Below are positions 44,414-52,541 of a stretch of 64,000 bases of DNA, piece by piece. The notes beneath the pieces were generated by a model that saw nothing but the letters and a program-made list of their open reading frames with translations, was not told where the DNA came from and ran no database searches. The DNA is from Lewinellaceae bacterium (GTDB lineage: Bacteria > Bacteroidota > Bacteroidia > Chitinophagales > Saprospiraceae). The DNA lies in assembly GCA_020636315.1 (NCBI GenBank), contig JACJYA010000023.1:1-64000 (forward strand), in the 5' to 3' direction. Numbering within the stretch: position 1 is the first letter of the stretch; each line of letters starts with the position of its first letter. A program made the position numbers and the translations under genes.

Positions 44414-46876
44414 TCATTTCCCCCTTCCCATTTCCGCCATCACCATCTTGATCTCTCCGTAGGAGTAAGCATTGTCAAAATGACTCCTTGTTTGGGAGAG
44501 TGGAGCCTCAGGATTTTCCTCCAGGAATTGTTTAATCCTTTTTACATCCTCCGGATCAACCACATCAGATACCTCCATTTCTCCCAACCCGATAAAGTAA
44601 GCCAGGTGGCCTTCGATAGTGGAGCGCACCAGCCCGCGTTCTTCGGCGATTTCCTCGACGGTTTTGCCCGACCGGAAGAGCTCAAAGCTGAGCTTTTTGG
44701 TATCGGGTTTTGGTATTTTCTTTGGGGTTGATTCCACGTTGGCCAGCGGCAGCGTTTCGGTAGGGATCTCTTTTTCCGTGCAGTAGGCCTCGATCAGTTG
44801 GATGAGCTCTGCTCCGTATTGCCTGATCCGGCCCTTGCCGATGCCGTGGATCTTTTTCAGCTGGGCATCATTTAACGGCAGGTGCTGGGCCAGCTCGAGC
44901 AGGGTGCGGGTGGGAAGCACCACGTAGCGGGCTACCTCCTGTTCGTCGGCAGTGGCATTGCGCCATTGCGTCAGCCGGGCATACAGATCGGGGTGGGCGA
45001 CATCCTTCGGCGTAATGGTTTCTTTATCCGGCGGCGGGGCCTGAAGCCGGGCAGCCTGGAAGTTGAGTTCGGCCTGGGCCTTGGTTTTCAGATAAACGGA
45101 AGTATTGAAGCCCTCCTGGGCAGCGGCAAAGCAGGCGTATTTCACGAAGAGCTCCCGCTGGAGCTTTTCCAATGTTTCCCGGGCGGTTTTCCGGACCGCA
45201 CTGTTATCGGACAGGATCTTGATCTTCTCGCTGGCAGGCTGTATATCTTCCTTTACCTTTTCAGCAAACCAGGTGCTGGCCTTCCGGATGCGTTCCTGCA
45301 GGGCCACGTTGTCTTCCGGGAGGCCGCCCTGGGAAAACAGGCTCCGTAGCTGCCGCCGGAACTTTTCGCCTACCGGGAAGAACTGCTCTTCGGCCAGGCC
45401 TGCCAGGGTGTTGAAGGCTTCCAGCGGGCCGGGCAGTATCCTGCTCTCGTGTTCCAGTAAAACCCGGTGCATTTGGTTGAGTGCTCTCTTCAGTGGTTTG
45501 AACCCAAACAGCTCAAGGATCAGAGATTGTTGGTAGGCAGCCTTTTCCCGTTCCAGTTGGGCTTTGTCGGGTGCGTTCTTTTCCGCCTCTTCCGAGAAAT
45601 CCTTCACTCTGGTATCGGTACGGATGCTGGAAGAGCCGATCTGCGATACCAGCACGATGCCCTCGAAGCTCTTGCAACGGCTCAGCGCCACATACACCTG
45701 TCCGTGGGCGAAGGCTGCCTGTGCATCCAGGATCACTTTTTCGAAGGTCAGCCCCTGGCTTTTGTGGATGGTAATGGCCCAGGCCAGCCGGAGGGGGAAC
45801 TGGGTGAAAGTGCCTATTATGTCTTCTTCTACCTCTTTGGTGTCCTCATTGATGCTGTATTTGACGTTGTTCCATTCGGCGCGCACGACGTCGATCGGCT
45901 CTGTATCTCCCGGGCACTGCACCCGGATCTCGTCCTCTTCGATTCGGATGGCCTTGCCGATCTTTCCGTTGTAGAAGCGCTTTTCAGGTTCCGTATCATT
46001 TTTGATGAACATTACCTGGGCGCCGGGTTTGAGCTCCAGCATTTCATCGGCAGGGTAGGCGTGAGGGGGAAAATCGCCGGAGATCTTTGCCTGGAAGGTG
46101 TGTGCCTTTTTGGGGATCGACGCCAGCTTTTCGGCGTTGATCTCATTGGCCGACGCGTTGTGGGTGGTCAGGGTGATATAGCCTTCCTGTTCTCCGGGGC
46201 GGAAATTGGGATCGTAGCGGCTGTTCAGGGTGGAAAGGACGTCCTGGCCGATCTCGTTGTTGCGCACCTTATTGAGCAGGCGGATGAAGGTGTCGTCCGA
46301 CTGCCGGAAGATGTGTTTCAGTTCGACGACCACCGGGCGGGTTTTTTGCAGGGCGAGGCTGCCGAAGAAATAGGGGGTGCGGTAGTAGTCGCGGAGAAGG
46401 CGCCACTCTTCGTCTTTGACCACCGGCGGCAGTTGGTGGAGGTCACCGATCATGAGCAACTGTACACCGCCGAATGGCAGGCTGGGGTTTTTGAAGCGGC
46501 GCAGCACGTCGTCGATGCCGTCCAGCAGGTCGGCGCGCACCATACTGACCTCGTCGATGACCAGCAGGTCGAGGCTGCGGATAAGATTTCGCTTCTCGCC
46601 GGAAAAGCGCCGTTGGCGGGCGGCTTCACGGGCATTGCCGGGCAGATATGGGCCAAAAGGCAGCTGGAAGAAAGAATGGATGGTCATGCCGCGGGCATTG
46701 ATGGCGGCTACGCCAGTAGGAGCGACCACCGCCATGCGCTTGGGAACCTCCTCCCGGATCTTGTGCAAAAATGTGGTCTTGCCGGTGCCTGCTTTGCCCG
46801 TCAGGAAGATATTTCGGTTGGTGTAACAGACGTATTCGTACGCCAGCTCGAGTTCGGGGTTGGATTGGAGGCGCAT
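44414..46876 (-). CDS. PIF1-like DNA helicase with HRDC and C-terminal HTH domains
   Basis: 820 residues. Walker A is FLTGKAGTGKTTFL (about 28), Ia is VVAPTGVAAINARGMTIHSF (about 50-69), Walker B is LLVIDEVSMV (about 108), then GDLHQLPPV (about 147), and a UvrD/RecD-type C-terminal motif LAWAITIHKSQGLTFEKVIL (about 367) with YVALSRCKSFEGIVL. An HRDC domain follows (TLLELAQHLPLNDAQLKKIH, about 663), then a helix-turn-helix (LFRSGKTVEEIAEERGLVRS, about 730). The combination is common in Bacteroidota. It should unwind DNA 5'-3', perhaps at stalled forks or G-quadruplexes. It is convergent with the DUF6624 gene. Confidence 0.93.
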   Translation of the reverse strand: MRLQSNPELELAYEYVCYTNRNIFLTGKAGTGKTTFLHKIREEVPKRMAVVAPTGVAAINARGMTIHSFFQLPFGPYLPGNAREAARQRRFSGEKRNLIRSLDLLVIDEVSMVRADLLDGIDDVLRRFKNPSLPFGGVQLLMIGDLHQLPPVVKDEEWRLLRDYYRTPYFFGSLALQKTRPVVVELKHIFRQSDDTFIRLLNKVRNNEIGQDVLSTLNSRYDPNFRPGEQEGYITLTTHNASANEINAEKLASIPKKAHTFQAKISGDFPPHAYPADEMLELKPGAQVMFIKNDTEPEKRFYNGKIGKAIRIEEDEIRVQCPGDTEPIDVVRAEWNNVKYSINEDTKEVEEDIIGTFTQFPLRLAWAITIHKSQGLTFEKVILDAQAAFAHGQVYVALSRCKSFEGIVLVSQIGSSSIRTDTRVKDFSEEAEKNAPDKAQLEREKAAYQQSLILELFGFKPLKRALNQMHRVLLEHESRILPGPLEAFNTLAGLAEEQFFPVGEKFRRQLRSLFSQGGLPEDNVALQERIRKASTWFAEKVKEDIQPASEKIKILSDNSAVRKTARETLEKLQRELFVKYACFAAAQEGFNTSVYLKTKAQAELNFQAARLQAPPPDKETITPKDVAHPDLYARLTQWRNATADEQEVARYVVLPTRTLLELAQHLPLNDAQLKKIHGIGKGRIRQYGAELIQLIEAYCTEKEIPTETLPLANVESTPKKIPKPDTKKLSFELFRSGKTVEEIAEERGLVRSTIEGHLAYFIGLGEMEVSDVVDPEDVKRIKQFLEENPEAPLSQTRSHFDNAYSYGEIKMVMAEMGRGK

Positions 46877-47060
46877 GAGCTTTTGGGATAAAGGTAGGGA
46901 TTATTTGGTGGCTTTGGAACCGGGGGGCGGTAAGTACGATTTAACATTTGGTGGGCTTAATGGTTTGTCTATAGTGTTGAAAATTAATATTTTAGATTGA
47001 TTTTAGAATTGATTTTGGGTGAAATAGCTTTGGATGTGTAGTGGTTAACTGTCCTGTTTT

Positions 47061-48248
47061 GTGTGGGGGATAAGGGTTAATTTGCACAGACACAACAGAT
47101 GGAAGGCACTTTTGAAGTGCCTTCCATCTGTGCCTGTTGCGTTAAATGCTTATGATGATTATCTCGATGCTTTTCCCAATGGCAGCCATGCGGAGGAGGC
47201 GGAAGCCCGGATGGAGGAACTGGATCAACAGGATGACGAAGCCTGGAAGCAAGCAGAGGGCTCAAATTCTATAATAGGGTATCGAAAGTATATCCGAGTT
47301 TGGAATAAAGGAAAATATGTTCCGGAAGCTAAACGGCGGATACAGGAGCTAAAGACACCAGTTGATTCGGAACCTGAAACGCTGGCCCATGCCGATATAT
47401 CTGTTCAGGATACTGCAATCAAGAATAAACCTGTTGAAGATAAGCCTTCCCCTCTGAAGGATATGGTTTTTGTGGAAGGCGGTTCTTTTGATATGGGGGA
47501 GGGGGGGTATGCTCATGAAGTAACGGTCACCGACTTTTATATTGGGGCTTACCTGGTTACCTTTGATGAATATGATGCCTTTTGCGAGGCTACAAAACGG
47601 GATAAACCTGATGATATGGGCTGGGGGCGTGCCAAGCGGCCGGTAATTAATGTAAACTGGTATGATGCGGTGGAGTATTGCAACTGGCTTAGCAGGCTGG
47701 AGGAACGGCAGGAGGTTTATACCGGTGATTATTACTACATAACTGCCAATTGGGAGGCTAATGGTTACCGGCTTCCCACGGAAGCGGAATGGGAGTATGC
47801 TGCTCGAGGTGGGCAACAAAGTAAAAATTATCAATATGCCGGAAGTGATGAACTGGCCGAAGTAGGATGGTATCGGCAAAACTCTTACGCTCAGACTCAT
47901 CCAGTTGGAGAGAAGAAAAGTAACGAATTGGATTTGTATGACTTGAGCGGAAATGTTTGGGAGTGGTGTTGGGACTGGTATGCTGAGGGTTACCCCAGGG
48001 AGGGCCATGATCCTAAAGGGCCTCGCTTTGGTTCACTCCGTGTTGTGCGTGGCGGCTCTTGTATCTTTGATGCGAAACACTGTCGTACGGCGACTCGAAC
48101 CACCTTTGGCCCAAAGGATCGTAACTACCTGGGATTCCGCCTGGTAATAGCCGCAAATTACCGAAGTAAAAGGAATAATGAGCAAGCCAAAAACGAGTCA
48201 GCCCAAATTTATCATGTAAAAGAAAGGAAAGAATTGAAGGTTCGCTAA
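47061..48248 (+). CDS. SUMF1/FGE-sulfatase domain protein, apparently 5'-truncated
   Basis: The frame opens with GTG at 47,061, but its first 30 codons run through a perfect hairpin (47,096-47,130) and look noncoding. Convincing protein starts at AYDDYLDAFPNGSHAEEAEA with no start codon nearby. This and the next repeat (YRKYIRVWNKGKYVPEAKRR) are the FPxGxxxxEA-type spacer repeats seen between effector and C-terminal domains in the caspase fusion at 61,415. Residues about 135-370 form a formylglycine-generating-enzyme/SUMF1 fold (KDMVFVEGGSFDMGEGG; YRLPTEAEWEYAARGG; DLSGNVWEWCWDWYAEGYPR; RVVRGGSCIFDAKHC). The upstream part of the original gene is missing, so the product may not be made. The usual catalytic Cys pair spacing is not seen, so it may bind rather than oxidise. 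Confidence 0.75.
   Translation: MWGIRVNLHRHNRWKALLKCLPSVPVALNAYDDYLDAFPNGSHAEEAEARMEELDQQDDEAWKQAEGSNSIIGYRKYIRVWNKGKYVPEAKRRIQELKTPVDSEPETLAHADISVQDTAIKNKPVEDKPSPLKDMVFVEGGSFDMGEGGYAHEVTVTDFYIGAYLVTFDEYDAFCEATKRDKPDDMGWGRAKRPVINVNWYDAVEYCNWLSRLEERQEVYTGDYYYITANWEANGYRLPTEAEWEYAARGGQQSKNYQYAGSDELAEVGWYRQNSYAQTHPVGEKKSNELDLYDLSGNVWEWCWDWYAEGYPREGHDPKGPRFGSLRVVRGGSCIFDAKHCRTATRTTFGPKDRNYLGFRLVIAANYRSKRNNEQAKNESAQIYHVKERKELKVR
47096..47130. repeat. Perfect hairpin at the truncated end of the SUMF1 gene
   Basis: CAGATGGAAGGCACTT (47,096-47,111) and its complement (47,115-47,130) form a 16-bp stem with a 3-nt loop. It sits where the SUMF1 gene loses its coding sense, so it may mark an insertion or deletion endpoint. 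Confidence 0.8.
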
Positions 48249-48467
48249 AGCCAAATGATCAATTTCTTGCGGATTGTAATTCCTTCGGACGAATGAATAA
48301 TCCGGGTTAGGCGGCCCGTTAACTGGCAACTGCCTGCTTTTGAAACCCAGGGCTTTGTGTTCTTTTCCTGAAATTCGGGGTTCCGTTCCTTTAGCCTAAT
48401 AATTCATTAGGAATTCCTGCCTTGCCTGTCTTTACAGCAAAGAAGATATTAGGGCAAAGTCCAAGCT

Positions 48468-48706
48468 ATGCCCGTTCGCACCTCCATTGTTTTGCTTCTG
48501 GCTCTGAGCCTGTGGGCTTACCATCCTGCCTCCAGCCCTGTTCCGGAGGTGCTTCCTCAGCGGCAGGATATTCTGAACATCAATGAATGGACCGGGTGTG
48601 CGAGGCCTTGCGAGGTGAATTGGGGCGGCATCCAGATCCCCCCTGGTAAAATATGCCAATACGTAAGTATAAAGTGGCAGCATAGAATTGGATATCTCGG
48701 AATACA
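48468..48706 (+). pseudogene. Decayed 5' copy of the lipoprotein gene at 49,137
   Basis: The translation starts like the intact paralogue (signal LLLALSLWA, PQRQDILNINE, WGGIQIPPGK) but has lost the lipobox Cys (WAYH instead of WACQ). Reading frame is lost after about 65 codons: the DNA still matches (ATAGAATTGGATATCTCGGA against GAATTGGAGATCTCGGAATT), but in a shifted frame. It then ends in unrelated sequence. No function expected. Confidence 0.8.
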
Positions 48707-48773
48707 GGGCCCGCCACCTCCATCCCAGTTTAAATGTCTAAAGTAAACAATCATCATTTAAACCACCTGACGT

Positions 48774-49058
48774 ATGAAAAACACATTGAAGTTTCTGTCC
48801 CTTTCCACCCTCATCCTTTTTACCGCCTGCAGCACCCCCCAAATGGCAATTGACCAACAATTGCATACCTCAACCGCCATGCCTGTCAAAGGCAGGCAGG
48901 GATGGATGGTGAACCAGCACCTTCCTTTTGGAGAATTCACCTCAGGAAAGGTGAACCGCGGCTGACTGAAACGCTATGATATTCCCTTCATCGTACGTTT
49001 CTCGGGTGCAAAAGAAAAGCTGGCCTACGATCTTACTGAGGCCGCCGGGCCGGATTAA
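48774..49058 (+). pseudogene. Lipoprotein gene with an in-frame stop
   Basis: MKNTLKFLSLSTLILFTACS is a clear lipoprotein signal. Sixty-three codons on, a TGA (48,963-48,965) interrupts the frame right after GEFTSGKVNRG. Translation resumes in the same frame as LKRYDIPFIVRFSGAKEKLA and stops at 49,058. A single G-to-A change from TGG would explain the stop. The 3' end is probably also lost, because the next repeat copy begins at once. The family is unknown to me. Confidence 0.75.
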
Positions 49059-49136
49059 CAATTCATTAGCAAAATACTTCAGGGTTCGCCTTGCTTGTTT
49101 TCGCAACAAAGAAGATATTAGGGCAAAGACCAAGCT

Positions 49137-50909
49137 ATGCCATTTCGCACCTGCCTTTTTCTGTTGCTGGCCCTGGGCCTGTGGGCCTGCCAGTATGCTT
49201 CCGAATCAGCACCGGAGGCTCCTCCCCAACGGCAGGATATTCTCAATATCAATGAACGGCCCGGCCGCGAGAGCCCCTACGAAGTGAGGTGGGGCCGTAT
49301 TCAGATCCCCCTTGTGAAATATGCCAATCCGGAAGTATATAGCGGCAGCATAGAATTGGAGATCTCGGAATTCAGGAATATGGTGGGCCAGGAACTGGTG
49401 CTGCTGAAGTACGAACGGGAACAGGAAGTGGAAGTGGTGAGCATCCACCGGGAGCCCTACAGCCGGTTTTCTTCTTTTTGGTATTCCTACCCGGAGTTTA
49501 AAGAACAGCGGCTGGAGCCTTCGGTGGCTTCCACATTGAGCCAGGGCATTCAGCAGGGCGATATCGTTTCGGTTCGCCTGTTTTCCAGAACGGACAGTAC
49601 CATCGTGCAATCGGTGCGGGTCAAAGTGGCGGACCCTTTCGAAGCATATTCTCCGTCGGTAAGTGTTCCGCGCCCGCACTACGACGGGGAGGTTTTTGGC
49701 TTTCAGGTCATCCAGGAATCCGGCCGGCGGCCTTTGTTGCGGATCGATACGGCGGAGGAATCGACCCGGCACATTTATCAGCTGTATCGCCGCAACCGTC
49801 TGTATAAGATCGTTCATGTGCCGGGGTTCAAAACGCGCCGCCGGTTACTCACGGATCGGGACCAGTTGTTCCCGGCCCAGGAAGTCCATCATTCGGAGCT
49901 ACTGGGGAGTGGGAGCGACTGGCTGTCCCTGCCGGAATTCACGGATTTTGAGGGCGCGGATGTCAGCCTGCGATGGGGAGAAATGAGGGCTTCGCCGTCG
50001 AGCGAGAATTATCATCTCAGGGATTTTCGCACCAACATCAGCAAAGAGTTGAACCTGAGCTTGGGGAAGAAGGAGCTGCCTATTCGCGGGTTCCACCTTT
50101 TTCTTCATTCCACAGATGGCCTCCCTGAACTGTACGTGGCCGACAGCATTGATAATCCTTCGCTGCTCAAAGCACTCTACCTCGCCCGCCCGGGAAGTTC
50201 GGTTTATTTTGACAAGCTGATCGTGGAAACTGCCGAGGGTCAATTGATGCTTTTTCCGGTGGCCTTTGCTTTCAATATTGGTTTTGAGCGGCCCTACAGC
50301 TTATCCCTTGAACCGGTGGAAGGAGCAGCGCCGGAGGCAGCTTCCTTCCGGATGAGCGGCCAAAAGGGAGCAACCCTCATCCGATTTCAAAATTACCCGC
50401 TCTCCCGTATTCTTCCCTATCTTCTGGGGGTGGACAGCACCCGTTTGCAACTCCGGGACTGGAATGAAGACCCTCTTCTGAATATCCATTTTACCTCTGC
50501 TCATTATAGCCTGGAAGATGGAAAAACATTTCTCCTTCGCGAATTGCAGGGCCGGTATGGCCTGGAACTTGAGTGGACTAATGTGCAGGAAGCCTATCAA
50601 CTGGCGATAAAAGACAGCATTCTGCTGGAAACGTTCAGGACCGGTGCGGAACTGAAATATATTGAATATAAAGACAATGCCAACAAGACGGCCCTGCTCG
50701 TGAATATTACTCCTGCCAACTTGTCTCGCTTTCTTACCAGAGAGCTGGATGTCTCCGTGGTAAACAATATCAACCTACCCCAGAACGCCAGGCTGAAAGT
50801 GGAAATGGACTTTGCCTCTCTTGCTTCCGCCCGGGAGAGCCTTGCCCGCCACGGCCTTGGCCTGGAGCGCATAAAAGAGGGCGCGACGGTGGTTGCGCGC
50901 CTCAGGTGA
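49137..50909 (+). CDS. Lipoprotein with modules shared with the M56 C-terminus
   Basis: 590 residues. The signal ends LLALGLWAC (lipobox). The first module carries RWGRIQIPLVKYANPEVYSG and ELEISEFRNMVGQELVLLKY (about 50-97). A second region aligns by eye with the M56 protein at 40,825: LLRIDTAEES...IVHVPGFKTRRRLLT (about 202) against LIKIDTTVER...VMHIPGFRTVRRAVT, both ending in FAFNIG/FAFNLR (about 380). The last 200 residues (about 390-590) are different and begin with SFRMSGQKGATLIRFQNYPL; they resemble secretin/TonB short N-terminal-type strands, with low certainty. It should sit in the periplasm. It may be a soluble relative of the M56 sensor region. The stop lies inside a strong hairpin. 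Confidence 0.8.
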   Translation: MPFRTCLFLLLALGLWACQYASESAPEAPPQRQDILNINERPGRESPYEVRWGRIQIPLVKYANPEVYSGSIELEISEFRNMVGQELVLLKYEREQEVEVVSIHREPYSRFSSFWYSYPEFKEQRLEPSVASTLSQGIQQGDIVSVRLFSRTDSTIVQSVRVKVADPFEAYSPSVSVPRPHYDGEVFGFQVIQESGRRPLLRIDTAEESTRHIYQLYRRNRLYKIVHVPGFKTRRRLLTDRDQLFPAQEVHHSELLGSGSDWLSLPEFTDFEGADVSLRWGEMRASPSSENYHLRDFRTNISKELNLSLGKKELPIRGFHLFLHSTDGLPELYVADSIDNPSLLKALYLARPGSSVYFDKLIVETAEGQLMLFPVAFAFNIGFERPYSLSLEPVEGAAPEAASFRMSGQKGATLIRFQNYPLSRILPYLLGVDSTRLQLRDWNEDPLLNIHFTSAHYSLEDGKTFLLRELQGRYGLELEWTNVQEAYQLAIKDSILLETFRTGAELKYIEYKDNANKTALLVNITPANLSRFLTRELDVSVVNNINLPQNARLKVEMDFASLASARESLARHGLGLERIKEGATVVARLR

Positions 50910-50947
50910 CGCCTCCACCGCAGGGGGGCAGGTGGTGGAGGCGTCAC
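50906..50947. terminator. Bidirectional hairpin between convergent genes
   Basis: GTGACGCCTCCACC (50,906-50,919) and its exact complement (50,934-50,947) form a 14-bp GC-rich stem. It overlaps the stop codon of the lipoprotein gene and lies 8 bp from the patatin stop. No T run is present, so termination efficiency is uncertain. Confidence 0.7.
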
Positions 50948-50955
50948 TTCGGGGG

Positions 50956-52122
50956 TTAGGCCGGAACTCCATTCCCTGCAAAAGCATTCACCGCTTCTTC
51001 TGCCTTTTGCCGGCCGTGTTTCATCCGCAGGCGGATCAGAGCTTCATTGGCGCACAGCATATTACCGAGAATATCATCGGCAGGCTGGATGAGCAGGGAC
51101 TTGAATTCCTGCAGCGGGCAATCCTGCTCTTTGAAGACCTCCACCCCGGCAGCTTTGGCCTGGCAGACGAGCTCATTGATGCGCATGAAGTGCTTGATAT
51201 CGTTGTTGAAGATCTCACTCAGGGTGATCTCTTCAAGAGAACGCAGGGCGATCTCGAAGATATTGGACCGGCTGAAGTCCTGTTCTCTGATGGACCCGGT
51301 ACCGCAGTTGATAATGACAACGGTGTACTCAACATTATCTTCCGGATCATCCTCGATGGCCCGGATCACATCACCCAGCGGGGAATTGTTGCGGATGCCG
51401 CCATCGACCGAGTTACGGATGCGTTTATCGGCAGTGCGAATATCCGGTACAGGATTCCATACAATGGGAATGGCCGTTGAAGCCAGAATGCCGTTGATGA
51501 GGTCCTTATTGTCGATAAACCTTTCACTTGAAACGGAAGAATACGCGCCGTCATCCAGGGAAACGAAGCCGCAGAAATACTGACAATCGGTTATGGCTTC
51601 CCTGTCCACCGTCTTTTTCAGCTTTTCATAAAGCGGCGTGTTGTCGGCGATGTTCCGAAAGTTGGCAATGTGGGACCCAATACTGCTGGCGGCGTCTTCC
51701 ATCGTTTTCTCGATGAACTTCTGGCGCGCCTTTTTGGAGAAAAGCATTTTTACGCCATCCAGGAGCTTTGCTTTGACCTGAAAATCAGGAAGAAACTGTT
51801 CCTTGAGCACTTCGGCGTTGAAGCTGAATTTAGGCTCCTCTCCCTGCGCTTTGGTATCGATGAAGGGAGAGGTATAAACTTCTTCGACGCCGTTCCGGGC
51901 GATCAGTTCCCATAGTTCGTTGAGCTCCTTTTCTTTGTTCATCGCCAGCATAACGCCGTTGAGGGCGCCGACCGAGACGCCGGCGATAATGTCAAAATGC
52001 ATGGGGCCCGCTTCAGGGAAGATCTGATTCCAGTTTTCCCGGAGGTAGTTAAGGGCGCCTACCTGGAAAGCACCTTTAAACCCGCCTCCGCTAAGAACAA
52101 GAGCGAATTTTTGCTTTTTCAT
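50956..52122 (-). CDS. Patatin-like phospholipase
   Basis: 388 residues. The oxyanion glycine motif is SGGGFKGAFQVGAL (about 11), the nucleophile elbow GVSVGALNG (Ser about 50) and the catalytic Asp VDGGIRNNSPLGDV (about 238), which together define the patatin Ser-Asp dyad. The rest is helical. It would hydrolyse membrane lipid or another acyl ester in the cytoplasm or at the membrane; no signal peptide is seen. No CD-NTase or other defence partner lies next to it, so it is not a CBASS effector in this context. A leader of over 400 bp precedes it. Confidence 0.92.
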   Translation of the reverse strand: MKKQKFALVLSGGGFKGAFQVGALNYLRENWNQIFPEAGPMHFDIIAGVSVGALNGVMLAMNKEKELNELWELIARNGVEEVYTSPFIDTKAQGEEPKFSFNAEVLKEQFLPDFQVKAKLLDGVKMLFSKKARQKFIEKTMEDAASSIGSHIANFRNIADNTPLYEKLKKTVDREAITDCQYFCGFVSLDDGAYSSVSSERFIDNKDLINGILASTAIPIVWNPVPDIRTADKRIRNSVDGGIRNNSPLGDVIRAIEDDPEDNVEYTVVIINCGTGSIREQDFSRSNIFEIALRSLEEITLSEIFNNDIKHFMRINELVCQAKAAGVEVFKEQDCPLQEFKSLLIQPADDILGNMLCANEALIRLRMKHGRQKAEEAVNAFAGNGVPA

Positions 52123-52541
52123 ATTGTTGATTTTTTGGGTTTAACTATTATCGAAAAGCAGTTGCCTTGATGACAAACTTCTCCTGTTATTTATAACAAA
52201 TGAAACTGGCTGAAATATTAACGAATGGCGGGAATTCCGGCGAGAGGTTTTGGTTATCGGGTGACATAGCCCCGGCCTTTCTTTGGAAGGAGAAAAAAAA
52301 ATGCCGGAGCTATGTATAGCAACTCCGGCACTTACCTATTACTCAAACTGTATTTTCCGTTTCTGTTGGAAATGCGCCAGGATTATCTGTCAGGTGCATT
52401 TCGAAGGCAAGTATAGTACAAATCGGACTTTCAGTCGTAGCAAATTATAATCTGGTCGTTATTTGAGCCTTTTCCGGTGGGCGAATGTCGCGCGGCTGTC
52501 AGTTGCCGGCAACCAGAAACTGCCGCCAACCATCAAAACGC
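52123..52541 (+). other. Noncoding interval with a terminator-like hairpin
   Basis: About 420 bp without a gene between the patatin start and the amylase stop. It contains a hairpin at 52,302-52,330 (TGCCGGAG ... CTCCGGCA, inner GCTAT/ATAGC), preceded by an A run. On the minus strand this becomes a stem followed by T8, a good terminator for the amylase transcript. Confidence 0.6.
52294..52330 (-). terminator. Terminator downstream of the amylase gene
   Basis: Read on the minus strand, a stem (TGCCGGAG / CTCCGGCA with paired interior) is followed by a run of T (the A run just before 52,302 on the plus strand). It lies about 210 bp after the amylase stop. Confidence 0.65.

Larger units (their letters stand above)
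48401..49370. repeat. Diverged direct repeat: 48,401-48,706 and 49,060-49,370
   Basis: Both copies begin AATTCATTAG, share AGAAGATATTAGGGCAAAG before an ATG, and encode similar lipoprotein N-termini sharing PQRQDILNINE. The upstream copy is frameshifted and ends within 100 codons; the downstream copy is the intact gene. The spacer holds another broken lipoprotein gene. Confidence 0.85.

Noticed and set aside
45467..46891. A 474-codon plus-strand frame opposite the helicase
   Set aside because: It is the antisense shadow of a gene with complete Walker and helicase motifs.
50956..52122. Patatin as a CBASS or other phage-defence effector
   Set aside because: No CD-NTase, HORMA, TIR or other defence gene is adjacent; the neighbours are a lipoprotein and an amylase.
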